A stretch of DNA of 64,000 bases from Oxalobacteraceae bacterium (GCA_013284265.1 JABTBR010000013.1:61217-125216), one strand, 5' to 3'. Shown: positions 26,656 through 36,021, counted from the first letter of the stretch. The notes: generated by a model not told the origin, from the letters alone. Program-made: numbers and translations.

Positions 26656-27825
26656 TCAGGGGGGATGGTGGGAGGCCGACAAGGCGTCGTAGACGGCCAG
26701 ATAGGCGTCGGCCATGGCCAGCAGGCTGTAGTCGGACAACACCAGCCGGCGCGCGCGGTGGCCATGGCGCTGGGCCAGGCCGGGAATGCGGTAATAGTCG
26801 GCCATCGCGTCGGCCAGCCGGAGCGGGTCCTGCGGCGGCACCAGCGCGCCGCTCCAGCCGGTTTGCACCAGATCGACATTGCCGCCGACGGCGCTGGCCA
26901 CCACCGGCAGGCCGGTCGCCATCGCCTCGAGGATGGTATTGGAGCTGCCCTCGGCCAGCGAAGGCAGCACGAACAGATCCATGGCGCGCAGCAGCTGGGC
27001 GATATCGTTGCGCGCGCCGGGCAACCAGGACAGCGCGGCGGCGCCGGCCGCGTCCAGCAGCGCCTGGCAGTGTGCGCGGCAGGGGCCGTCGCCGACGATC
27101 AGCAGGCGCAGCGGGCTGCGCCCGGGGGCTTCGCTGGCCAGCAGGCGCAAGAAGGCGCGCACCAGGGTCGCGTGGTCCTTGACGTCGACCATGCGCCCGA
27201 CGCAGCCGATGACGAAGGCGTTTTCGCACAGGAATCCGGGCGGACCGATGGCGGCGGCCGGACCGAGCCGGGGATGGAATTGCAGGCTGTCGACGCCGTT
27301 GCCGATATGGCTGACCTTGGCGGGACGGGCGCCGATGGTGGCGATCAGCCAGGCTTCCAGATCCTTGCTGACGGCGATGAAATGGCCGATCAGGGGACGC
27401 AGCAGGCGCCGCAGCAGGCGGTAGCGCGGGTTCTGGCCGTGCAGGTCGGCCATGTCGCGGCCGTGCTCGCCATGCACGCGCAGACGGATGCCGGCCGCGG
27501 CGGCCAGTAACTGGCCTTCCATGCTGGCCAGGTTGCGGGTGTGAATGAGTTGCGGCTGCAATTGCCTGAGGGTCTGGAACAGGCGCAGATAATGGCCCCA
27601 GTCCTTGCCGGCGCGTTTGTTCAGGCTGATGATCTGGACATCGGGACGGGTGATGCGCTCACGGAAGCGGTCGCACTCGGTCAGGCAGACGATGGCGTGG
27701 CGGTAGCGCTCCGGCGGCATATGGTTGATCAGGTTCACCAGGCCGTTTTCCAGGCCGCCGATGCCCAGCCTGTGGATCAGGTGGACGACCAGCGGGGCGG
27801 GGCGGCTGTCAGCGTCCGGCAACAT
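26656..27825 (-). CDS. TIGR03088-type sugar transferase, PEP-CTERM/exosortase A-associated
   Basis: A 389-residue GT4 enzyme. HLIHRLGIGGLENGLVNL at the N-domain is typical of the exosortase A-associated sugar transferase 2 family. HGEHGRD and the donor motif EGSSNTILEAMATG follow. It lies directly downstream of xrtA and overlaps its end by 17 bases, which is the conserved place for this family. The start was put at MLPDAD because the upstream frame is inside xrtA. The product should extend the lipid-linked repeat unit at the cytoplasmic membrane. Confidence 0.92.
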   Translation of the reverse strand: MLPDADSRPAPLVVHLIHRLGIGGLENGLVNLINHMPPERYRHAIVCLTECDRFRERITRPDVQIISLNKRAGKDWGHYLRLFQTLRQLQPQLIHTRNLASMEGQLLAAAAGIRLRVHGEHGRDMADLHGQNPRYRLLRRLLRPLIGHFIAVSKDLEAWLIATIGARPAKVSHIGNGVDSLQFHPRLGPAAAIGPPGFLCENAFVIGCVGRMVDVKDHATLVRAFLRLLASEAPGRSPLRLLIVGDGPCRAHCQALLDAAGAAALSWLPGARNDIAQLLRAMDLFVLPSLAEGSSNTILEAMATGLPVVASAVGGNVDLVQTGWSGALVPPQDPLRLADAMADYYRIPGLAQRHGHRARRLVLSDYSLLAMADAYLAVYDALSASHHPP

Positions 27826-29377
27826 CGTCCACCCCTTTCTCGATGATGGGCAGCAAATCGGCCAGCAAGTGCCGCATCGCGTCGGCGGCCTGCTCGGGCT
27901 GGCCTTCGAAGCTGGCCGCCAGCGAGATCTCGGCGGCATCGTCGGCGCCGCCGAGCAGGATACTCTTCGCGTGCAGCAGCTTGAGCAGTTGCGGACTGGC
28001 GGTGTTGCGGCCGTTGACGCGATACCAGCGCCAGGTCAGCAGGCTGGTGTGGGCCGCTTGCACCACGGTCTGGCGCAAGGGCAGGGTGCGGCCATTGACG
28101 ACAATCGCGCGCTTGCTGCTGGAAATGTCCTGCCAGTTCGGCCCAGCGGCGAGCAGGGGGCGCCGCACCGGCGTCAGCAATTCAGCCCCCTTGCTTTGCT
28201 GGCGATACCAGAACAGCTGCAGCGACACGCTGTGGCTGCCATCGGTATAGCGCAGCGCAATCTTCTGCGGCAGGCCCCGGTGCAGCACCTTCCAGTCCTG
28301 CGCCAGTAGCGGCGAGGTGCGCCAGGGCAGCGGTGGCGCGGCCAAGGTCAGTCGTGGGGCAGGCAAGGGCAGGGGGCGAGGCGCGCGCAGCAGCCAGGCG
28401 GCCAGCACTGGCCAGCAGGCGACGAGGGCCACGCAGGCCAACGCCAGCCGGCGCAGCTGGCCGGCGTCGACAGGGCGGGCCGGCGCCTGGGCCGACGCCG
28501 CGGCCGGGAGTGGCGCTGGCGGCTGTTGCCACCAGGAGCCGCACCAGAACAGCAGCAGCGAGACCAGGCCGAAGAATACCCAGCCGTAGACCAGGTGGTC
28601 GATGCCGACAGCCAGACGCATATCGCTGACATGGCCGATCAGAATGATGCCGTAGGCGCGCAAGCCATTGGCTACTACCGGCAACACCAGCGCGATGGCG
28701 ATAAAGGCGAGTCGGCGCCACAGGCTGCGGTAATTCAGATAGGCGTACAGGATGCCGAGCGCCAGCGAAGCGATCACGTAACGCAGGCCGCTGCAGGCAT
28801 CGACGACCGACCATTGCCCGCTGGGCAGGGTCAGATAATTGTTTTCGCGTAATACGGGAATCCCGCTCAGCTGCAGGGCGGTCACGGTAAAGCTGGCGGT
28901 AAACTCCACCAGCGCGGGAATGAACACCTCGCCAAACGGCACGGCCAGCAGCAGATAGGCCAGCGCGAACGCGATGGCGCGGGTCAGGCCTGCGCCCCAC
29001 AGCACGACGACAATGGCCGGCACCATCAGGCACAGCAGATATTGCTGCAGGATCTGGACGTTGGCGATGGCCGCCACCAGCCAGGCCGCACCCAGAGCGG
29101 CCAGCAGCGCCAGCGCGCGCGGCGCCGGTTCGCAAGGCAGGCTGGCCAGTGTTGCGCGGCGGCGCCAGATCAGCCAGGCGCTGATGGGCAGGACCGCCAG
29201 GCCGTGGGCAAAGGTTTGCGAATGCAGCCACAGCGATAGCATGGACCAGGCCGTCTGGTAGTGCAGCAGCAGGGTAGCGCCCAGTACCAGCAGCAACAGA
29301 TGCAGCGCCTGGGGCGCGGCCACGCTGGCCGGCGCCGCCGTGGCTGACTGCAACTGGACAGCGCTGTCGGCGCTCAT
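27809..29377 (-). CDS. xrtA: Exosortase A with C-terminal EpsI domain
   Basis: A 522-residue membrane protein. Residues 25-280 form the eight-segment exosortase core with the predicted transpeptidase residues: Cys195 in DACSGLR, Arg240 in ANGLR and His261 in DHLVYGW. A proline- and alanine-rich linker and one more membrane segment (about 310-330) lead to an EpsI domain (about 340-520) with FWYRQQSKGAEL and TWRWYRVNG. XrtA cleaves PEP-CTERM sorting signals and is thought to attach the protein to the envelope. The EpsI part is usually fused in this subfamily. The ATG overlaps the stop of the preceding sugar transferase gene. No PEP-CTERM substrate is encoded in the window. Confidence 0.95.
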   Translation of the reverse strand: MSADSAVQLQSATAAPASVAAPQALHLLLLVLGATLLLHYQTAWSMLSLWLHSQTFAHGLAVLPISAWLIWRRRATLASLPCEPAPRALALLAALGAAWLVAAIANVQILQQYLLCLMVPAIVVVLWGAGLTRAIAFALAYLLLAVPFGEVFIPALVEFTASFTVTALQLSGIPVLRENNYLTLPSGQWSVVDACSGLRYVIASLALGILYAYLNYRSLWRRLAFIAIALVLPVVANGLRAYGIILIGHVSDMRLAVGIDHLVYGWVFFGLVSLLLFWCGSWWQQPPAPLPAAASAQAPARPVDAGQLRRLALACVALVACWPVLAAWLLRAPRPLPLPAPRLTLAAPPLPWRTSPLLAQDWKVLHRGLPQKIALRYTDGSHSVSLQLFWYRQQSKGAELLTPVRRPLLAAGPNWQDISSSKRAIVVNGRTLPLRQTVVQAAHTSLLTWRWYRVNGRNTASPQLLKLLHAKSILLGGADDAAEISLAASFEGQPEQAADAMRHLLADLLPIIEKGVDDVAGR

Positions 29378-30642
29378 GGCGGCGACTCCAGCACGCCGAT
29401 GGCGTCCTCAGCGCTGTTGCCATAGACGTGCACGGCGGCCACAGGATCGAGCAGGGCTTGCAGCCGGGCCAGATTGCGGTCCCAGCTGTAGTCATGCACG
29501 ATGCGCTGGCGCGCCGCCTGGCCCAGCGCGGGCCGCTTGCCATAGTCGAGCAGGCCGCTGATTTCCCGGACAAAGGCAGCGGCATCGTGGGCGCACAGCA
29601 CTTCGCTGCCATGGTGGGCCGCGATGCCCTCCAGCGCCTGCGGCGTGGCCAGCACGGTTTGCTGCATGGCCATCGCTTCGAGAACCTTGTTCTGGACCCC
29701 GCGTGCGATGCGCAAGGGCGCGACCGCCAGCGTGGCGTGCTGCAGATAGGGGCGGATGTCGGGAACCGTGCCGGTGACGCACACATCGGCCTGCCGGCCC
29801 AGCGCCAGCACGGCGCGCGTGGGCCGCGCGCCGACGATGTACAGGCGTAGCGCGGGATAGCGCGGCTTCAGCTGCGGCAGCACTTGGGCGCAGAACCAGC
29901 TGACCGCGTCGATATTCGGCCAGTAATCCATGGCGCCGGTAAACACCAGCGTGCTCTGGTGCGCCGGATAGGGGGAGGGCCGGTCTGGATCGGGGCGGAA
30001 GTAGGCGGCGTCCACGCCATTGTGGAAAAAACCGATCTTGTGGCGCGATTCGGGTGCGCGCCCTTGAAACAGTTCCGCTTCCGGCCTGGACACGAGCGCG
30101 AGCGCATCGAACTGGCAGGCCGCGGCGCGTTCGAAGCGCAGCAGCTGGCGCGCCTCGCGCCGGTACAGCGCGGACCAGGGCCAGGCGCGGCTGTCCGCGT
30201 AGGCGGCCCATTTCTCTGAGTCCACGTCGACCAGGTCGAGCACCCGGCGCAGCGGTCCGCGCGCCGTGCGCGCCGGCAGATACTGTGCCATCGGGCCGGA
30301 AAACGCCAGCGCCGTATCGATGCGATGCCGGGCCAGCGTCTCGTCCACCCATAGCCGCAAGCGCGGATGGCGATAGTAGGCGACACTGAGCGCCTCGCCG
30401 CTGGCGATGCCGCGCAGGCTGCCCAGGCGCGCCGCCAGCGGACGCAGCGCGATAAAACGGCTGCTGGCGCAGAGCGCCTGCAGCTGCGCCACATACTGCC
30501 AGTCGGCGGCATCGTCGACAAAACAGCCCAGGTGCACCCGGTAGCGCTGCGCCAGGTAGCGCAGCATATGCCAGGCCCGTATCTTGTCGCCCTTGTTGGG
30601 CGGATAAGGAATGCGGTGGGGAAGAAACAGCAAGTCGCGCAT
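29374..30642 (-). CDS. TIGR03087-type sugar transferase, PEP-CTERM/EpsH1-associated
   Basis: A 422-residue GT-B glycosyltransferase. LFLPHRIPYPPNKGDKIR at the N-terminus and TGAMDYWPNIDAV in the C-domain are hallmarks of exosortase A-associated sugar transferase 1. The donor-side helix reads RGVQNKVLEAMAM. It sits between the FemAB gene (3-base gap) and xrtA (ATGA overlap), the conserved order in such loci. It probably adds one of the repeat-unit sugars. No specificity can be read from the sequence. Confidence 0.93.
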   Translation of the reverse strand: MRDLLFLPHRIPYPPNKGDKIRAWHMLRYLAQRYRVHLGCFVDDAADWQYVAQLQALCASSRFIALRPLAARLGSLRGIASGEALSVAYYRHPRLRLWVDETLARHRIDTALAFSGPMAQYLPARTARGPLRRVLDLVDVDSEKWAAYADSRAWPWSALYRREARQLLRFERAAACQFDALALVSRPEAELFQGRAPESRHKIGFFHNGVDAAYFRPDPDRPSPYPAHQSTLVFTGAMDYWPNIDAVSWFCAQVLPQLKPRYPALRLYIVGARPTRAVLALGRQADVCVTGTVPDIRPYLQHATLAVAPLRIARGVQNKVLEAMAMQQTVLATPQALEGIAAHHGSEVLCAHDAAAFVREISGLLDYGKRPALGQAARQRIVHDYSWDRNLARLQALLDPVAAVHVYGNSAEDAIGVLESPP

Positions 30643-30645
30643 GAG

Positions 30646-31695
30646 CTACCCCAGTTGCCGGATCAGGTGGGGCCCCAGCGCGCTGGCGAGCGGCAGCGGC
30701 AGGCGGCGCCAGGCGGCGCTGAGCATGCGGTAGCGCGGATTCAGCGGGTTCTTGTCCGGCATGCTGCGCGTCCCGACCAGCAGTTGCTCGTAGGGCAGTG
30801 CCTGCGGCGTGAAGCCCCAGTTCTTCTTGAACGCGAAGGCGCCGGTGCCAAGCTTGCTGCGGCCAAAGTCGAAGCTGCGGCGGCCCTGTTCGCAGGCGCG
30901 CCGCATCACTTCCCAGTACATGAAGTCATTCGCGGCCAATGTGCGCGCCTCGGCGCCGCCGCCGCCGTAATAGGGCAAAACTTCCTCGGCAAAATGGAAG
31001 GACAGTACCGCGCTGACGGCGCGCCCGCCGTGTTCGATGACCATCAGTTCGCAATCAGCGCCAAACACTTGCTGCAAGAGTTCGATGTAATGGCGCCCGA
31101 ATACCGGCGTGCCCAGCTGATGAACGCTGGCCGCATAGGCGGCGTGAAAGCGCCCGGCGTCGCTGTCGATGTGGCTGCGCAGGCCGGCCGCGATGCCTTT
31201 GCGCACCATTGCGCGCTGTTTGCGCGGAATGGCCAGCATATTCTGTTCAGGCGTGGGCAGCAGCGCCTGGCGGAAGGTGCAGTACAGCGGACGGCCCTGG
31301 CGTTCGGGATGGCGTGGCTGACGCTGACGGTATTCCAGATGGTCGACCTTGAGCTGGATAGCCAGTTCCCGGGCGGCCTGGTCCAGTGCGGCGGCGGCCT
31401 CGTCGTGCAGGGCGGCGATGCCGCCGTACACGCAGAAAGGCAGCGAGCACAGGCAATTGCCAAAGCACAGGCTGCGTACCTGGGCCAGCGGCAGGATGCC
31501 GGTGATCCGACCATCCTGTTCGGCATACAGGAACCAGCTGGGATAGCCGAAGGCGCGTTCGAGTACCGTTTGCCAGCCGGCACGGTGAAAGAAGCTGGCG
31601 TCCGGGCAGTTGAAGACGAAGGCGTCCCAGCGGGCATGGTCGGCCGGACCCATCAGGCCGACGACGGTTGCGCAGCGGGCGGCGGGAAGCGTCAT
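30646..31695 (-). CDS. FemAB family protein, XrtA/PEP-CTERM-associated
   Basis: A 349-residue protein of the FemAB family found in exosortase A loci. It has the double GNAT-like layout. The first half contains ASFFHRAGWQTVLERAFGYP. The second contains YYGGGGAEARTLAANDFMYWEVMRRACEQG and FDFGRSKLGTGAFAFKKNWG, which is the most conserved block. FemABX proteins add amino acids from aminoacyl-tRNA to peptidoglycan precursors, so this member may aminoacylate an amino sugar of the polysaccharide. The start was set at MTLPAA in ATGA overlap with the deacetylase; the longer frame reads antiparallel to none but lies out of frame within the deacetylase gene. Confidence 0.92.
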   Translation of the reverse strand: MTLPAARCATVVGLMGPADHARWDAFVFNCPDASFFHRAGWQTVLERAFGYPSWFLYAEQDGRITGILPLAQVRSLCFGNCLCSLPFCVYGGIAALHDEAAAALDQAARELAIQLKVDHLEYRQRQPRHPERQGRPLYCTFRQALLPTPEQNMLAIPRKQRAMVRKGIAAGLRSHIDSDAGRFHAAYAASVHQLGTPVFGRHYIELLQQVFGADCELMVIEHGGRAVSAVLSFHFAEEVLPYYGGGGAEARTLAANDFMYWEVMRRACEQGRRSFDFGRSKLGTGAFAFKKNWGFTPQALPYEQLLVGTRSMPDKNPLNPRYRMLSAAWRRLPLPLASALGPHLIRQLG

Positions 31696-32540
31696 AGGGG
31701 TCCCAGAAAAATAGCATCCATGCGGTCCCAGTGGAAATCGCGTGTCAGCGCCGCGATACGTGCTTCCATCCGGTGCAGATTCAGGTAGTGGCGGAAGCGG
31801 GTCTTGAAGCCGAGCCCGCGCTGGCGCGGCTGCCCGGGATCGAGTTCCCATGGGTGAAAATAAAATATGCCAGCCTGACGGTCGAGCGAATTGATGCGTC
31901 GCAAGGACCAGCGCGACACCGCATACGGCAGCAGGCGGAAATAGCCGCCGCCGCCGGCCGGCAGATTGTGATTGAGCAGGCGCACCGTGCTGATCGGCAG
32001 TTCCAGCAGCGAGCCGGGACCGTTGGGATAGCAGGCGAAACGGGGGGCGTCGGGCATGCCGTAGTGATCGTGGGCGATCGGGTAGATGCTGGAACTGTAG
32101 CGGTAGCCGGCCGCCAGCAAGGCATCGAAGGCCCACAGATTGGCAGCGTTGATGGAGAAGCTGGGCGCGCGGTAGCCGCGCACCGGCACGCCGCCGATGT
32201 CTTCCAGTATCCATTTGCTCAGGCGGACATCGTTGGCGAAGTCGGCCGGGGTCTGTTCGCTGGCGCGCAGATGGGCGTGGCCGTGGCTGGCCAGTTCGTG
32301 GCCGCGAGCGACGATGTCGCGCACCAGCGCGGGATAGCGCTGGGCAATCCAGCCCAGCGTAAAGAAGGTGGCGTGCACACCGGCCGCGTCGAGCAGGTCG
32401 AGGATGCGCGCGACATTGGCTTCCACCCGGCATGGCAGGCTGTTCCATTGCGCGCGCGGGATATAGGGCGCCATGGCCGACACCTGGAAATAATCCTCGA
32501 CATCGATGGTCAGCGCATTGCGGATCGGCGCCGCGCTCAT
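31692..32540 (-). CDS. XrtA system polysaccharide deacetylase
   Basis: A 282-residue CE4 deacetylase of the type restricted to exosortase A loci. Motifs are LTIDVEDYFQV (catalytic Asp), ASHGHAHL (metal His) and GYRAPSFS. YFHPWELDPGQPR near the C-terminus supplies the last conserved His. No signal peptide is seen, so action on a cytoplasmic or membrane-bound intermediate is likely. ATGA overlaps join it to wecB before and the FemAB gene after. Deacetylation would expose an amine that FemAB or a GNAT protein could acylate (inference). Confidence 0.93.
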   Translation of the reverse strand: MSAAPIRNALTIDVEDYFQVSAMAPYIPRAQWNSLPCRVEANVARILDLLDAAGVHATFFTLGWIAQRYPALVRDIVARGHELASHGHAHLRASEQTPADFANDVRLSKWILEDIGGVPVRGYRAPSFSINAANLWAFDALLAAGYRYSSSIYPIAHDHYGMPDAPRFACYPNGPGSLLELPISTVRLLNHNLPAGGGGYFRLLPYAVSRWSLRRINSLDRQAGIFYFHPWELDPGQPRQRGLGFKTRFRHYLNLHRMEARIAALTRDFHWDRMDAIFLGPL

Positions 32541-33697
32541 GGCTGCTGCTCCGCCATGCCCGCCTGCCACAAGGCGATGGTGGCGGCGATGCGCTCGGCC
32601 GCGTGGCCATCCCAGAATTGCGGTATCCGTCCACGCTTGCCGCCATGACGCAGGATGTCGTCGCACAGCGCCAGGATCGTGGCCGGATCGCGCCCGGCCA
32701 GCGCATTACTGCCTTCGTTGACGGTGACGGGGCGTTCGGTATTGTCGCGCAGGGTCAGGCAGGGAATGCCCAGCGCGGTGGTTTCTTCCTGCACCCCGCC
32801 CGAGTCGGTCAGCACCAGGCGCGCGTCTTGCATCAGTCCCAGCATTTCCAGGTAGCCCAGCGGCGGCAGGCAGATCATGCCAGGCGCGGCCAGCCCGGCC
32901 TGCAAACCGGCGCGCTCCAGCATGGCGCGGGTACGCGGATGCACGGTAAACAACAGCGGCAGGCGTTGCGCCAGCTCGCCCATGGCGCTGATCAGCGCCC
33001 GCAGGCGCTGGGGCTGGTCGACATTGGAGGGCCGGTGCAAGGTCAGCACGGCATAGCGCTGCGGCTGGCCCAGCAGGGGATCGAAGCCGGCAGCGGCCAA
33101 GGTCTGGCGCGCCGGGATGGCGGCTGGCAGGCGCTGCAGCAAGGTATCGATCATGACATTTCCGACGAAATGGATGCGCTCGGGGGCCACGCCTTCGCGC
33201 AGCAGATTGCTGTTGCCGGCCTGCTCGCTGGTAAACAGCAAGGTCGACAACTGATCGGTCAGCACGCGGTTGATTTCCTCCGGCATGGCGCGGTCGAAAC
33301 TGCGCAGGCCGGCCTCGACATGCAGCACGGCGATGCGCATCTTGGCCGCCACCAGCGCGCAGGCCAGCGTGGAATTGACGTCGCCCACCACCAGCACCGC
33401 GCTCGGCGCCAGGCCTTCCAGCACCGCTTCGAAGCGGCGCATCACTTCCGCCGTCTGCTGGGCATGGCTGGCGGAGCCCACGCCGAGGTTGACATCCGGC
33501 GCCGGCATGTCCAGTGCGCCGAAGAAGCTGCTGTTCATGTCGGCGTCGTAATGCTGGCCGGTGTGTACCAGGCTCAGGCGCGGCGCCGGCCTGAGCCTGG
33601 CCAGCGCGGCCAAAATCGGGGCCATCTTCATATAGTTGGGACGGGCCGCCACCACGCAGACGAGGTGGAGGGGCTGGACCGGGCCGTGCAGGGACAT
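32537..33697 (-). CDS. wecB: UDP-N-acetylglucosamine 2-epimerase (non-hydrolysing)
   Basis: A 386-residue WecB-type epimerase that interconverts UDP-GlcNAc and UDP-ManNAc. Conserved blocks are ARPNYMKMAPI near the N-terminus, HVEAGLRSFD, EEINR, TLHRPSNVD and TDSGGVQEE. The length is normal for the family. It lies 12 bases downstream of the beta-barrel gene, where many exosortase A loci carry an extra AAA-type ATPase gene that is absent here. The product suggests ManNAc, or after oxidation ManNAcA, in the polymer. Confidence 0.94.
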   Translation of the reverse strand: MSLHGPVQPLHLVCVVAARPNYMKMAPILAALARLRPAPRLSLVHTGQHYDADMNSSFFGALDMPAPDVNLGVGSASHAQQTAEVMRRFEAVLEGLAPSAVLVVGDVNSTLACALVAAKMRIAVLHVEAGLRSFDRAMPEEINRVLTDQLSTLLFTSEQAGNSNLLREGVAPERIHFVGNVMIDTLLQRLPAAIPARQTLAAAGFDPLLGQPQRYAVLTLHRPSNVDQPQRLRALISAMGELAQRLPLLFTVHPRTRAMLERAGLQAGLAAPGMICLPPLGYLEMLGLMQDARLVLTDSGGVQEETTALGIPCLTLRDNTERPVTVNEGSNALAGRDPATILALCDDILRHGGKRGRIPQFWDGHAAERIAATIALWQAGMAEQQP

Positions 33698-33709
33698 GGC
33701 GTGCTCCTG

Positions 33710-35239
33710 TCAGAACAAGATCAGCAAGGCGGCGCTGATGCCGTTTTCGCGATAGCCGCCGCCGGTATTGCTGCCATGCCAGCTGCGGCGCAGGTCGACC
33801 GTGGCCGTCATCTTGGGGCGCAACTGGCGGCTCAGGCCCACGCCCAGCACCGCGTTGCGGTCGCGCCTGCCGTTGCTCAGCGAGATCGCCTGCGAGGCGT
33901 TGCCGTTGACATTCAGGCTGTCGCGCGAGCTGGCGCGCCAGCTCCAGCCGACGCTGGCGCCACGCTGGCGGATGCGGTCGTCGTTGGCGAGCTCGTCCGG
34001 CCCCAGCAGCGGACTGTCGATGCCGGTGCGCGACTGGGCCGTGCGCTCGTTGCTGTTGAGCCCAAACGCCAGCGTGCTCTTGGTGCCGGCATACACGCTG
34101 GCCAGATTCCATTGCTTCTGCAAAAAATAGCGGTGGCTGAAGTAATTCACTTTGCCAGCGCTGGCGCCCTGCATCTGAGCAAAGCGCAAGAATGCGACGA
34201 TGATCTGGGTGCGCACATTGATATCGGGGATGCGGGTGGCCCACAGGTCGAACAGGAAGGCGCCCAGTTGCGCGGGCGGCAGGGATAGCGCTTGTTCATG
34301 GCTGGTGGAAATGTCTTCGGAATAGTTGAGCGTCCAGAACATACTACGCATGCGGTAGTGCGCGTCCAGGGTATAGGTGTTGCCGAAGAAGCGGCGCCCG
34401 ACGCTGGCGTTGACGCTGGTGCGCGGCGACGGTGCCCAGTTCAGGCCGGTGGACCAGTAGCGCCCGGCCGGCTGGTCGCCGATGGCGTGGTAATCGTTCT
34501 TTTCGTAGCCGAGATTGGCGATCAGGGTCAGCCGGCCGCCGATGGGAAAGTGCAGGCCGAGCGCAGCGTCGTCCATCGTGACGGGGGCCAGATTGGCATC
34601 GACGATGTCGCGGCGGCTGGCGTGGACATCCCAGTTCCAGCCGCGTCCGCCGTTGTCGCCGCTCAGCTGCAGATTCCACAGATTGCTATGCGCCGTGAAC
34701 AGGCTGCCGCTACTGCTGCGTTCGTAAGCATAGCGCAGTTGCACATTGCCCAGGCCGCGAAAGAAATGCTTGAAGTAGGGACTGATGCTATAGGCCCGCA
34801 CGGTGCTGTTGTTGGCGTTGTTCTGGCTGGCGTCGCTCACTTGCGGGCCGAAGGCCGAGATCGATTGCTGCGCAATGCTGGCATGGCTATCGAGGTAGAG
34901 ATAGTCGGAAACGAGTTCGGCTTGTCCGCTGCCGCTCAGCTGCTGATTGCGCCGGTCCGGCTGGTGGGTATACAAAATTTGCTGCACGGCGTAATCGAGG
35001 GCCAGATGGTGGCGCCGCCCGGCGCTGGAGACGCTGATGCCGGGCGAAATCTCCGTGGTCCATTCGGCACGCGCCAGCGGCCCCGAGGCGAGATTGATAT
35101 TGTCGGAGTAGCTTTCGCGCAGCCGCAGGCTGGGCTGCAGCCGCCAGTCGGCCGCCAGCGCGGCGCCGCCGGGCAGCACCAGCAGCATCAGCAGCGACAG
35201 CGCGCGGGGGCGCGGCGCCGTGCTACTCGTAATACCCAT
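33710..35239 (-). CDS. PEP-CTERM system outer-membrane beta-barrel protein (TIGR03016-like)
   Basis: A 509-residue protein with a cleavable signal peptide (about 1-29, ending AALAADW). The mature part consists of alternating amphipathic strands (for example LNYAVQ-, YERSSS- and NYSEDIS-type segments) and has a C-terminal strand ending in ALLILF, as in outer-membrane barrels. The family is a constant member of exosortase A loci and is thought to take part in secretion of the polysaccharide across the outer membrane. Its start lies 17 bases inside the end of the tyrosine kinase gene. Confidence 0.9.
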   Translation of the reverse strand: MGITSSTAPRPRALSLLMLLVLPGGAALAADWRLQPSLRLRESYSDNINLASGPLARAEWTTEISPGISVSSAGRRHHLALDYAVQQILYTHQPDRRNQQLSGSGQAELVSDYLYLDSHASIAQQSISAFGPQVSDASQNNANNSTVRAYSISPYFKHFFRGLGNVQLRYAYERSSSGSLFTAHSNLWNLQLSGDNGGRGWNWDVHASRRDIVDANLAPVTMDDAALGLHFPIGGRLTLIANLGYEKNDYHAIGDQPAGRYWSTGLNWAPSPRTSVNASVGRRFFGNTYTLDAHYRMRSMFWTLNYSEDISTSHEQALSLPPAQLGAFLFDLWATRIPDINVRTQIIVAFLRFAQMQGASAGKVNYFSHRYFLQKQWNLASVYAGTKSTLAFGLNSNERTAQSRTGIDSPLLGPDELANDDRIRQRGASVGWSWRASSRDSLNVNGNASQAISLSNGRRDRNAVLGVGLSRQLRPKMTATVDLRRSWHGSNTGGGYRENGISAALLILF

Positions 35240-36011
35240 AATACTCGCCGCCGGGGAAGGCGCGGATCTTGTTATAGATCAGGTTGACGTGAGCGCAGGT
35301 ATCGATCTGGCGCAGCGCCTCCTTGACCGCATGCTGGGTGGTGGTCTCGGCCTCGACCACCAGCACCACCTGGCCCATCTGCGCCGCCAGCACGCTGGCC
35401 TCGGTGGTGATCAGCAAAGGCGGCGAGTCGAAGATGATGACACGGTCGGCATAGCGCTCGGCGATGTCCTTCAGCAGGTGGCGCATGCTGCGGCTGGCCA
35501 GCAGTTCGGTGGCATGCTTGTTGGCGCGTCCGGCCGGCAGGATGCTCAGGGTCGGCACATTGGTCCTGAGGATCACGTCGCCCAGCTCCAGCTTGCCGTT
35601 GAGCAGGATATCCATCAATCCCGCCTCGGCGCCCAGGCCCAGCACCTTCAGCACCGAGGGCCTGGCCACATCGGCATCGACCAGCAGCACGGTGATATCC
35701 ATTTCCATGGCGATACTCATGGCCAGATTGACGGCGCAGTAGGTCTTGCCTTCCCCCGGCAGCGCGCTGGTGACGACGATCAGGTTGCCCTGTTCGATCG
35801 CACCATGCTCGCCGCGTGCCATGCGCAGCAAGGGCCGCTTGATGATGCGGAAATCCTCGGCCACGCTGGTGCGGCCGCCATCCTGGGTCACCATGCCCAG
35901 CTGTTGCAGCCGCGCCAGATTGATCTCGACGTGCTTGCCGGGTCCGCGCCGCAGTGGCGCCACGCCCTCGGGCAATCCCTCCTGGGCGGTATTGCTGTCT
36001 TGTACTGGCAT
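35223..36011 (-). CDS. XrtA-associated tyrosine autokinase (BY-kinase)
   Basis: A 262-residue cytoplasmic BY-kinase. Walker A is SALPGEGKT (82-90) and Walker A' is VLLVDADVARPS; Walker B is VIIFDSPPLL. The C-terminus GGEYYGYYE is the tyrosine cluster that is autophosphorylated. It lacks its own membrane segments and so depends on the chain-length protein encoded 10 bases upstream for activation, as in Wzc-type systems split over two genes. Phosphorylation cycling controls polymer length and export. Confidence 0.94.
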   Translation of the reverse strand: MPVQDSNTAQEGLPEGVAPLRRGPGKHVEINLARLQQLGMVTQDGGRTSVAEDFRIIKRPLLRMARGEHGAIEQGNLIVVTSALPGEGKTYCAVNLAMSIAMEMDITVLLVDADVARPSVLKVLGLGAEAGLMDILLNGKLELGDVILRTNVPTLSILPAGRANKHATELLASRSMRHLLKDIAERYADRVIIFDSPPLLITTEASVLAAQMGQVVLVVEAETTTQHAVKEALRQIDTCAHVNLIYNKIRAFPGGEYYGYYE

Positions 36012-36021
36012 ATCGCTTCTC

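Noticed and set aside
24759..27182. An 807-codon open frame antisense to the XrtA amidotransferase
   Set aside because: It is a shadow of a conserved gene with third-position GC bias and shows no domain.
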